From the NCBI RefSeq assembly GCF_025146565.1, contig NZ_CP102258.1:1644001-1708000 (forward strand): 64,000 nt of DNA, given 5' to 3'. The notes under the pieces were generated by a model. It saw nothing but the letters and a program-made list of their open reading frames with translations. It had not been told where the DNA came from and did not search any database. Each line of letters opens with the position of its first letter. The first letter of the stretch is position 1. This stretch comes from Bacteroides eggerthii (GTDB lineage: Bacteria; Bacteroidota; Bacteroidia; Bacteroidales; Bacteroidaceae). Made by a program: the position numbers and the translations under genes. Of this stretch, positions 57,313 through 64,000 are shown piece by piece.

Positions 57313-58830
57313 ATGATAAAAATATTTCCTACCATTCAAATAAAAGAACTGGATGCCTATACGATAGAGAACGAGCCTGTTACTTCCATAGACCTGATGG
57401 AACGCGCCTCGCAGGCATTGGCGAAAACAATATCCGAACGTTGGAATACGGAAACTCCTTTCACAGTATTTGCCGGACCCGGAAACAATGGCGGAGATGC
57501 CCTTGCCGTTTCGCGTCTGCTGGCGCAGCAGGGGTATCGTGTCGAAGTATATCTTTTTAATACGAAAGGAAGTTTGTCTCCGGATTGCGAAACAAATAAG
57601 AAGCGCCTGACGGAACTTTCCGGAATAGACTTTCATGAGATAACCACACAGTTCGTTCCACCGGAGCTGACGGCAAGGCATGTCGTGCTTGACGGATTGT
57701 TTGGCAGCGGATTGAACAAGCCTTTGAGCGGTGGCTTTGCTGCGGTAGTGAAGTATATCAATTCATCTCCGGCGACGGTGGTTGCCCTTGATGTTCCTTC
57801 CGGACTGATGGGAGAGGATAATACCTATAACATTCAAGCCAATATCATTCGTGCCGACTTGACGTTAAGCTTGCAACTGCCTAAGTTGGCTTTCCTTTTT
57901 GCCGAGAACGAACAGTTCGTGGGTGAATGGCAACTGCTGGATATCGGCTTGAGCGAGGAGGCTATCAATGAGAAAGAGACAGATTTTGCATTGACGGAAC
58001 ATGGGGATATGCCTCCGATGCTGAAAGTACGCAGCAAATTTGCGCACAAGGGAAACTTCGGCCGGGCCTTGCTGATAGCCGGTTCGCAAGGAATGGCGGG
58101 AGCCTCGGTGCTTGCGGCACGCGCCTGTCTGCGTTCCGGCATAGGGTTGCTGACTGTCCATATTCCTTTCTGCAATAATTTTATAGTGCAGACTTCCGTA
58201 CCGGAAGCCATGACGGAGATTGACATAAACGACGTGCGTTTTTCCTGCGCCACCGATACGGATGATTATCAGGCGGTAGGCATCGGTCCCGGATTGGGTA
58301 AGGCGGGAGATACCGAGGCTGCTTTATTGGAACAAATCGAATCTTGCCAGACGCCGATGGTGGTGGATGCCGACGCGCTGAACCTGCTGGGAGAACATCG
58401 CAGTTACATCGGCAGGCTTCCCAAAGGGAGTATTCTTACTCCGCATCCCAAAGAATTGGAACGGTTGGTAGGGAAATGCCAAAACTCATACGAACGTCTG
58501 ACGAAAGCTTGTGAACTGGCTCAAAGTACAGGTGTGCATCTTATACTGAAAGGTGCTTATTCCGCTGTCATCACGCCGGAGGGCAAGTGCTGGTTCAACT
58601 CCACCGGAAATTCGGGTATGGCAACGGGTGGTAGCGGTGATGTGCTTACAGGTGTTGTTCTGGCTCTGCTGGCACAGGGGTATGCTACGGAAACAGCCGC
58701 ACGTCTGGCGGCTTATGTGCATGGCTTGGCAGGAGATATTGCCCGCAAGAAACATGGAGCAATGGGGATGACGGCGGGGGACATTGTCGACTGCTTGCCG
58801 TTGGCATGGCGTATGTTGGAAGAAGAATGA
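57313..58830 (+). CDS. nnr: Bifunctional NAD(P)HX epimerase/dehydratase
   Basis: 505 aa. The N-terminal half is the NAD(P)HX epimerase (YjeF-N fold; GPGNNGGD at about 55-62). The C-terminal half is the ADP-dependent NAD(P)HX dehydratase (ribokinase-like; GGSGDVLTG at about 440-447 with the catalytic Asp). It repairs hydrated nicotinamide cofactors in the cytoplasm. Length and both motifs are normal for the fused form, equivalent to E. coli Nnr/YjeF. Confidence 0.95.
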   Translation: MIKIFPTIQIKELDAYTIENEPVTSIDLMERASQALAKTISERWNTETPFTVFAGPGNNGGDALAVSRLLAQQGYRVEVYLFNTKGSLSPDCETNKKRLTELSGIDFHEITTQFVPPELTARHVVLDGLFGSGLNKPLSGGFAAVVKYINSSPATVVALDVPSGLMGEDNTYNIQANIIRADLTLSLQLPKLAFLFAENEQFVGEWQLLDIGLSEEAINEKETDFALTEHGDMPPMLKVRSKFAHKGNFGRALLIAGSQGMAGASVLAARACLRSGIGLLTVHIPFCNNFIVQTSVPEAMTEIDINDVRFSCATDTDDYQAVGIGPGLGKAGDTEAALLEQIESCQTPMVVDADALNLLGEHRSYIGRLPKGSILTPHPKELERLVGKCQNSYERLTKACELAQSTGVHLILKGAYSAVITPEGKCWFNSTGNSGMATGGSGDVLTGVVLALLAQGYATETAARLAAYVHGLAGDIARKKHGAMGMTAGDIVDCLPLAWRMLEEE

Positions 58831-58857
58831 TGGCTCTGTGTTCCTCTGCGGTGAAAG

Positions 58858-59538
58858 TCACATCCTTGTAGTGATGTGAAAGCAGCCCTGCTTCAGTTCA
58901 TACTTGATATAGCATTTGTCTGCCTTCTTCAAATCGCGTAACACTTCGGACAACACCAGTTTCAGAGTGTCCGAACTCACATCCTGTAACGGGCGTCCGT
59001 CTTCATCCTCTACCTTTTGGAAGCGTTTCCAGCTGACATCGAATGTGGTGCCGTAGAAGTGTGCGGAGTTTTCGGATGCATTAACGTTGCGGCGGCGCAG
59101 GCGTTTCACGTCGTCTTTGGTGCGAAGTACGGAGGTAACTGTAATCTTGTTCGGGTTCAGGCCTTTGGCGGTCAGTGAGTCAAGGAAGTTGTACCCTATT
59201 GTGTCAAGCAAGGCAGCTGCTCCCGGAATAAGGTATGGAATGGAGTGCGTCAATGAATCGACCGCATATAAGTCGTTCGTTGCGATATGTTGTAATTTCT
59301 CTTTCAGCTTTTCCGCCTCTTCGCGTGATGCTAACGGACGGATGCCAATGGTCTGCGCAACTTTCAGGTGCTTTTCATTCAAATCGCCGAAAGAACGTTT
59401 GTAACTGATGACACCCCGTATGTTGCGGGGTTCGTTCAGCTTGAGGGACATGTCTTTCTTTTTACATCCTGCCAGACAGCAGGTTATTGCTATACTTGCT
59501 ACTAAAAACAGAGAGATAAAACGGCTTTTTCTATACAT
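58858..59538 (-). CDS. DUF5715 family lipoprotein
   Basis: 226 aa from ATG 59538 (MYRKSRFISLFLVASIAITC then LAGC, lipobox). The region with SVLRTKDDVKRLRRRNVNAS, SAHFYGTTFDVSW and a C-terminal CFHITTR matches DUF5715, which shares the His/Asp pattern (SxHxxGxAxD-like) of M15/VanY D,D-peptidases. A role in peptidoglycan trimming is therefore possible but unproven. An upstream in-frame start (59592) lacks a signal peptide and is less likely. Confidence 0.75.
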   Translation of the reverse strand: MYRKSRFISLFLVASIAITCCLAGCKKKDMSLKLNEPRNIRGVISYKRSFGDLNEKHLKVAQTIGIRPLASREEAEKLKEKLQHIATNDLYAVDSLTHSIPYLIPGAAALLDTIGYNFLDSLTAKGLNPNKITVTSVLRTKDDVKRLRRRNVNASENSAHFYGTTFDVSWKRFQKVEDEDGRPLQDVSSDTLKLVLSEVLRDLKKADKCYIKYELKQGCFHITTRM

Positions 59539-59625
59539 AATTAATTCTGAATCTGTGTGTATCTGCGTGATTTGTGGTGATAACCTCTGCAAAGATAGTG
59601 CAATCTGCCAGAACTATCGGAAGAG

Positions 59626-59659
59626 TTTGCTGCTTTTTTCCTCTCTTTTTGTACCTTTG
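59626..59659 (+). promoter_or_regulatory. Bacteroides promoter for truA
   Basis: TTTG at 59626-59629 and TACCTTTG at 59652-59659 with 22 bases between; fits the -33/-7 consensus of Bacteroides sigma-ABfr. Confidence 0.75.
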
Positions 59660-59687
59660 TAGGCAAATTCAGGTAGTAAAAAGAAAC

Positions 59688-60443
59688 GTGCAACGATATT
59701 TTATTTATTTAGCTTACGACGGTACAGCCTATCATGGCTGGCAAATCCAGCCTAACGGCGCGAGTGTGCAGGAATGTTTAATGAAGGCGCTCTCCACCTT
59801 GTTGCGGCGTGAAGTGGAAGTTGTGGGTGCAGGACGCACCGATGCCGGAGTGCATGCTTCCTTAATGGTGGCTCATTTTGATAGTGATGCTCCGCTGGAT
59901 GTGGATTTCATGGCGGACAAGCTGAATCGCTTGCTTCCGCCGGACATTTCCGTTTACCGTCTGCGGGCTGTGCGTCCCGATGCTCATGCGCGTTTTGATG
60001 CTACGGCACGCATGTATAAATATTATGTCACTACCGCTAAGATGCCTTTCGATCGTCAGTATCGTTGCCGCCTGTTTCAAACTCCCGATTTTGAACGGAT
60101 GAATGAGGCTGCACAGACTTTGTTTGAATATACGGACTTCACCAGTTTCAGTAAGCTGCATACTGATGTCAAGACTAACAATTGTAAAATAATGCATGCA
60201 GCTTGGACACAGGTGGATGAAGTGACTTGGGTGTTTACCATTCAGGCAGACCGTTTCCTGCGGAATATGGTGCGTGCGGTGGTAGGTACGTTGCTTGAGG
60301 TAGGCCGGGGTAAACTCACTGTCGAAGGTTTCCGCCGTATCATTGAGCAGAAAGACCGGTGCCGGGCTGGAACTTCTGTGCCCGGTAATGCGTTGTTCTT
60401 GGTTGATGTTACCTATCCCGAAGAAGCTTTCATTAGCGGTTAG
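59688..60443 (+). CDS. truA: tRNA pseudouridine(38-40) synthase TruA
   Basis: 251 aa from GTG 59688 ([18 protein letters not shown]). The catalytic Asp is in [11 protein letters not shown] (Asp52). [17 protein letters not shown] near residue 205 is the second family motif. It makes pseudouridine at positions 38-40 of many tRNAs. GTG is preferred because the conserved family N-terminus begins there and the promoter at 59626-59659 lies just upstream. Confidence 0.95.
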   Translation: MQRYFIYLAYDGTAYHGWQIQPNGASVQECLMKALSTLLRREVEVVGAGRTDAGVHASLMVAHFDSDAPLDVDFMADKLNRLLPPDISVYRLRAVRPDAHARFDATARMYKYYVTTAKMPFDRQYRCRLFQTPDFERMNEAAQTLFEYTDFTSFSKLHTDVKTNNCKIMHAAWTQVDEVTWVFTIQADRFLRNMVRAVVGTLLEVGRGKLTVEGFRRIIEQKDRCRAGTSVPGNALFLVDVTYPEEAFISG

Positions 60444-60519
60444 TGATAAGTGATTACTTTTCCTCTTCCTCTTCTTGTAGTGTAACCAATTCATAATTCA
60501 TAACTCATAATTAAAATCA

Positions 60520-61419
60520 ATGTGGTTATTATTAGCCTTTCTCTCGGCAGCATTGCTGGGATTTTATGATGCCTTCAAGAAACAGGCACTTAAAGATAAT
60601 GCCGTACTTCCGGTCTTGTTTCTGAATACGGTGTTCTCCAGTTTGATATTCCTTCCGTTTATTCTCATATCGGCTTTTACTCCTGCGGTATTAAGCGGTA
60701 CGATGTTCGATGTTCCTGTTGTGGGGTGGGATGTGCATAAGTTTGTTATCATCAAGTCTTTCATTGTGCTGTCCTCGTGGATATTCGGATATTTCGGGAT
60801 GAAGCATCTGCCGCTTACCATTGTGGGGCCGATCAATGCGACGCGTCCCGTAATGGTGCTTGTGGGAGCCATGCTCGTATTTGGTGAGCGGCTGAATCTT
60901 TACCAATGGATAGGTGTGATGCTGGCGGTGCTGTCCTTTTTTATGTTGAGCCGTTCCGGTAAGAAAGAAGGCATCGACTTTAAACATAATAAATGGATCC
61001 TTTTTATTGTGCTGGCGGCTGTGACAGGTGCTGTCAGCGGGCTGTACGATAAGTATCTGATGAAGCAATTGCCGCCTATGGTGGTGCAGTCGTGGTACAA
61101 TATATATCAGGTATTTATTATGTGCCCCATTATCCTGTTGCTGTGGTATCCCAAGAGAAAAGAGAGCACTCCGTTCCGTTGGGACTGGACTATCATCGGT
61201 ATATCAGTCTTTCTTTGTGCGGCAGACTTTGTGTACTTCTACGCTTTGAGTTATGAGGATTCCATGATATCTATCGTCTCTATGGTGCGGCGCGGTAGCG
61301 TGGTTGTCTCGTTCTTGTTTGGGGCTCTGTTCTTTCGTGAAAAGAATTTAAAAAGCAAGGCGGTGGATCTTATTTTGGTGTTGATTGGAATGTTCTTCCT
61401 ATATTTGGGGAGCAAATAA
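60520..61419 (+). CDS. EamA/DMT-family transporter
   Basis: 299 aa, about 10 membrane helices in two EamA repeats (residues 1-140 and 150-298), for example FIVLSSWIFGYFGMKHLPLT and SIVSMVRRGSVVVSFLFGAL. An inner-membrane metabolite exporter type; substrate unknown. Confidence 0.85.
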   Translation: MWLLLAFLSAALLGFYDAFKKQALKDNAVLPVLFLNTVFSSLIFLPFILISAFTPAVLSGTMFDVPVVGWDVHKFVIIKSFIVLSSWIFGYFGMKHLPLTIVGPINATRPVMVLVGAMLVFGERLNLYQWIGVMLAVLSFFMLSRSGKKEGIDFKHNKWILFIVLAAVTGAVSGLYDKYLMKQLPPMVVQSWYNIYQVFIMCPIILLLWYPKRKESTPFRWDWTIIGISVFLCAADFVYFYALSYEDSMISIVSMVRRGSVVVSFLFGALFFREKNLKSKAVDLILVLIGMFFLYLGSK

Positions 61420-61437
61420 GACTTTATCAGATGAACT

Positions 61438-61908
61438 ATGGCAGAAGACCTGTGTATCAGTAATGGCAGCAAGGAAGAAAAGTATCGTACGTTGCTTCCG
61501 CAAATTAAGTGTTTGATTGCAGATGAGAATGACCTTATTGCCAATCTTGCCAACGTTGCAGCAGCGCTGAAGGAGACTTTCGGTTTCTTCTGGGTAGGAT
61601 TTTATCTGGTAAAAGGTGAGGAGTTGGTACTTGCTCCTTTTCAAGGTCCGGTGGCTTGTACGCGGATAAAGAAAGGACGGGGCGTATGCGGAAAAGCATG
61701 GGAAAGAGCTGAAACATTGGTTGTGCCGGATGTGGATGCTTTTCCGGGGCATATTGCGTGTAGCTCTTTGTCGCGTTCGGAGATTGTGGTTCCGCTTCTT
61801 CGGACAGGTGGGGAAGTATGGGGTGTGCTGGATGTGGACTGCGAAAGTTTGAATGGTTTTGATGATGTGGATGCCTATTTTTTGCGTGAGTTGTGCTCTT
61901 GTTTGTAA
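61438..61908 (+). CDS. GAF-domain free methionine-R-sulfoxide reductase
   Basis: 156 aa, a single GAF domain. The three redox Cys of the fRMsr group are present: VACTR (Cys74), GVCGKAW (Cys84) and GHIACSS (Cys108). It reduces free methionine-(R)-sulfoxide (YebR/MsrC-like). Length is usual. It lies 18 bases after the EamA gene and is probably co-transcribed. Confidence 0.9.
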   Translation: MAEDLCISNGSKEEKYRTLLPQIKCLIADENDLIANLANVAAALKETFGFFWVGFYLVKGEELVLAPFQGPVACTRIKKGRGVCGKAWERAETLVVPDVDAFPGHIACSSLSRSEIVVPLLRTGGEVWGVLDVDCESLNGFDDVDAYFLRELCSCL

Positions 61909-61958
61909 AGCGTGTATCAGGAAATAAGGAATTTATATTGGCAAAATAGTGAAATGAC

Positions 61959-62609
61959 ATGGTGAAGAAGTTGGTAGTTTTTTTGTTTGTAGTATGTATG
62001 GGAGTCGGTTCCTTGTCAGCGCAACTGGCAAAGACTTGTTTTACTAATATGCCCGACTCTTTGAGTCCGCTGCTTACAGCGGTGAATCGTGCAGACTTCA
62101 TCGACTTTCTGGAGAGTAAGATGAAAGCGGAAGTCACGAATCGCTTTGGCGGCAAATCGGAAATGACGGAGCTTACTTCCGACTATATCTGTGTGCAGGT
62201 AACACCCCGGAGTTCCTGGCAAATGAAACTTCTGGCAGTGAATGATAGCACCCGGCTCATCTGTACTGTCTCCACTGTGTGCGCCCCTGTTTGTGACAGT
62301 CATATTAATTTCTATACTACCGACTGGAAAGAATTGCCATCTACATCTTATCTGCCATCAGTGCCCGATATGGACAACTTCATTGCACCCGCTTCTGATA
62401 CGGCAGATGTATATCGGTATCAAGATGCCCGCCTTCAGGCTGATATGCTTTTGATGAAAGCGGATCTTTCGAGTAAGGATGCCACACTGACCTTTACTTT
62501 CACTACTCCTGACTATATGGAAAAAGAAGCGGCAGAAAAACTAAAACCGTTTCTCCGCCGCCCTGTAAGTTATGTTTGGAAAGAAGGAAAATTCGTTCTT
62601 GCTGAATAA
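61959..62609 (+). CDS. DUF3256 family protein
   Basis: 216 aa exported protein; signal peptide VFLFVVCMGVGSLSAQ. The first domain contains NMPDSLSPLLTAVNRADFID, and the C-terminal half has TTPDYMEKEAAEKLKPFL. DUF3256 is common in Bacteroidales; envelope location is likely and function unknown. Confidence 0.8.
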   Translation: MVKKLVVFLFVVCMGVGSLSAQLAKTCFTNMPDSLSPLLTAVNRADFIDFLESKMKAEVTNRFGGKSEMTELTSDYICVQVTPRSSWQMKLLAVNDSTRLICTVSTVCAPVCDSHINFYTTDWKELPSTSYLPSVPDMDNFIAPASDTADVYRYQDARLQADMLLMKADLSSKDATLTFTFTTPDYMEKEAAEKLKPFLRRPVSYVWKEGKFVLAE

Positions 62610-62628
62610 GCGCTTGCCGACTGGTGTC

Positions 62629-63513
62629 TTATTTCACTTTTATCTTGTCAAATCCTTCTCCATATACTCCGATCACTTGACTCTGTGATACAAAAGCATT
62701 CGGGTCTATGTCTTTTATCAACCGGAAGATGATGGTCGACTCGCGTTTCTTGGCAAGGACAAACAGCATTTTGATCTCCTTGCCGGTGTAGAATCCGGAA
62801 GCGTTGATAACTGTGGCGCCCCGGTGGGGATATACATTGATATGTTTGGCTATCTCTTCATACTTTTCGCTGATGATGAAGAACTGTACGGACTGGCGTG
62901 CGCTGTTCACTACCTGATCCAATACGAAACTGCAAATGTACAGGGTGACGTAGCCGTATACTACTTTCTCCCAGTCTTTCAGTACAAAATAGCTGGAGGA
63001 GATAATGATGAGATCGCAAATCAGCATTACCCGCCCCAATGTGATGTCTCTATATTTATTGATGATAGCGGCGATAATATCTGTTCCGCCCGTACTTCCA
63101 TTGGAAGAGAAAGCGATGCCGATACCGCCTCCGCAAAAAGATGCGCCGATGACACATGCCATGAAAGGCTGGTCGTGCAGCAGTTGGACATTGGCTGTCA
63201 GTTGTTGAATGATGGACAGAAAGGAGGTCAAGGTAAAGACGGCAAAGATTGTCTTAATGCTGAATTTCCATCCTAAAATGCGGATAGCGAGCAGTAGCAA
63301 TATAAAATTAATACCGAAATAAACATATTGTACCGGTAATCCCGTTGCGAAATATACCAGTGAGGCAATACCCGGTACTCCACCTGTGGTAATGTCGTTG
63401 GGAAGCAGGAAAACTGTCCACCCTATACCGTACATAACCATGCCTAAAGCAATCATTAGATAATCCCGCATTTCGCGGAAAATGTTTTGTCGGGAAGGAA
63501 TGTTCACATTCAT
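62629..63513 (-). CDS. YitT family membrane protein
   Basis: 294 aa. Five to six N-terminal membrane spans (YLMIALGMVMYGIGWTVFLL, LLLLAIRILGWKFSIKTIF) with the family motif GGTDIIAAI at about 140, followed by a cytoplasmic DUF2179 domain (HRGATVINASGFYTGKEIKM). A transporter-like protein of unknown substrate. The promoter is at 63538-63545. Confidence 0.85.
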   Translation of the reverse strand: MNVNIPSRQNIFREMRDYLMIALGMVMYGIGWTVFLLPNDITTGGVPGIASLVYFATGLPVQYVYFGINFILLLLAIRILGWKFSIKTIFAVFTLTSFLSIIQQLTANVQLLHDQPFMACVIGASFCGGGIGIAFSSNGSTGGTDIIAAIINKYRDITLGRVMLICDLIIISSSYFVLKDWEKVVYGYVTLYICSFVLDQVVNSARQSVQFFIISEKYEEIAKHINVYPHRGATVINASGFYTGKEIKMLFVLAKKRESTIIFRLIKDIDPNAFVSQSQVIGVYGEGFDKIKVK

Positions 63514-63537
63514 TGTAGTTTGCAGCTAAATTTGCGG

Positions 63538-63545
63538 CAAAGATA
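63538..63545 (-). promoter_or_regulatory. -7 box of the YitT gene
   Basis: TATCTTTG on the minus strand (TAnnTTTG), 24 bases before the start at 63513. Confidence 0.6.
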
Positions 63546-63687
63546 GATATTTTCTTAATTTCAAGAGATAATGCTGCCGGGTATTATTGAAGCTGGATGA
63601 ATAAAATTTTAAACCATAGCCAAATCGGAAGTGCCTAAAAACAAAAATCAGATAGAAATCTTGCGATAACTATCTGATTTTCAGAAG

Positions 63688-63730
63688 AGCGGAAGACGGG
63701 GCTCAAACCCGCGACCCTCAGCTTGGAAGG
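63688..63730 (-). tRNA. tRNA-Gly(TCC) 3' half only (attachment-site remnant)
   Basis: Read on the minus strand: anticodon loop CTTCCAA (63723-63729 on plus) with anticodon TCC, 3' anticodon stem GCTGA, variable loop, a T-arm with loop TTTGAGC and the 3' acceptor strand CTTCCGC plus T. The 5' half does not follow: the 5' anticodon stem would need TCAGC, but the sequence becomes unrelated right at the loop. This is a tRNA cut at the anticodon loop, as tyrosine recombinases do when elements integrate. It is probably not functional here. The intact tRNA would be at the far end of the element to the right. Confidence 0.8.
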
Positions 63731-63891
63731 CTCTTTGATAATACTATTCAATTATTTGATTGTTAGTCTGTTAATTACTTCTATAAAAGTCAATAGAACA
63801 ACTATTGACCAACATTGGTAAGGTTTATACAATACCAATAGCAGCATTTAGTAATGCTAAGTTTCTTGTTTCTTTCTCATAACAATTTCTA
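63731..63891. other. Left end of an element beyond the tRNA remnant
   Basis: AT-rich, no gene. The sequence is unlike the chromosomal genes to the left. It would be the terminal region of the element integrated in tRNA-Gly. Confidence 0.4.
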
Positions 63892-64000
63892 TTATTTTAA
63901 AATATCACATTTGCTCCAGAAGGTAGAGCCTAAAATAGCATAGTCCTCTTCAACACTCTTATCAACAAAGAATAGTTCAGAGTTAGGGTGTCCCTCATAT
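63892..64000 (-). CDS. C-terminal part of a gene running off the window
   Basis: An open minus-strand frame with stop at 63892-63894. The last 35 residues include EGHPNSELFFVDKSVEEDYA and ILGSTFWSKCDILK. It reads like real protein but I cannot name the family. It probably belongs to the element in tRNA-Gly. Confidence 0.5.
   Translation of the reverse strand, partial: YEGHPNSELFFVDKSVEEDYAILGSTFWSKCDILK

Overview
The window looks like a gut Bacteroides or close relative (Bacteroidota). Signs are SusC/SusD pairs, lipoproteins with short lipoboxes, fimbrillin-like proteins, BACON/Ig-type repeats, TAnnTTTG -7 promoter boxes (for example 59652-59659 and, on the minus strand, 63538-63545), and a closing block of ordinary Bacteroides housekeeping genes.

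About 1-55480 is accessory DNA that reads as a large integrated island. Its backbone is a replication-like set (BT4734/VirE-N type protein 8268-9290, P-loop ATPase 9736-11430, RepA-like RecA-fold ATPase 24787-25824) plus a mostly minus-strand block at 48509-55033 (serine recombinase, zinc ribbon, M20-type metallopeptidase, 535-aa Cys-containing protein, DUF3871 protein). Most genes of that block have their own strong terminator. Cargo includes a DUF4377 lipoprotein, a patatin, two fimbrillins (one frameshifted at a C7 tract), an Ig/BACON protein, a beta-propeller lipoprotein and a small polysaccharide utilisation locus (SusC, SusD, GH31, GH2). Decay is evident: a broken IS256-family element, a DNA methyltransferase remnant, a frameshifted phosphodiesterase-like gene and others.

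The most unusual block is 12091-24441. It encodes, in one direction, a TonB-dependent receptor, a lipoprotein (DUF4876-like), an outer-membrane barrel (DUF6850-like) and three tandem paralogous exported proteins. Each of the three combines a gingipain-like (clan CD) Cys/His protease domain with C-terminal HEAT-like repeats. This cassette sits between the two replication ATPase genes, and a 66-base structured repeat lies on either side (11687-11753 and 25974-26039). A second repeat pair with two hairpins lies at 1-112 and 9545-9662. In both pairs the base changes preserve pairing if a plus-strand RNA is read.

From about 55603 to 63513 the sequence is chromosomal: POT peptide transporter, NAD(P)HX repair enzyme, DUF5715 lipoprotein, truA, EamA transporter, GAF-type methionine sulfoxide reductase, DUF3256 protein and YitT protein. 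At 63688-63730 lies only the 3' half of a tRNA-Gly(TCC), broken at the anticodon loop. Beyond it a new region with a partial minus-strand gene begins, so a second integrated element probably starts there and continues past the window.
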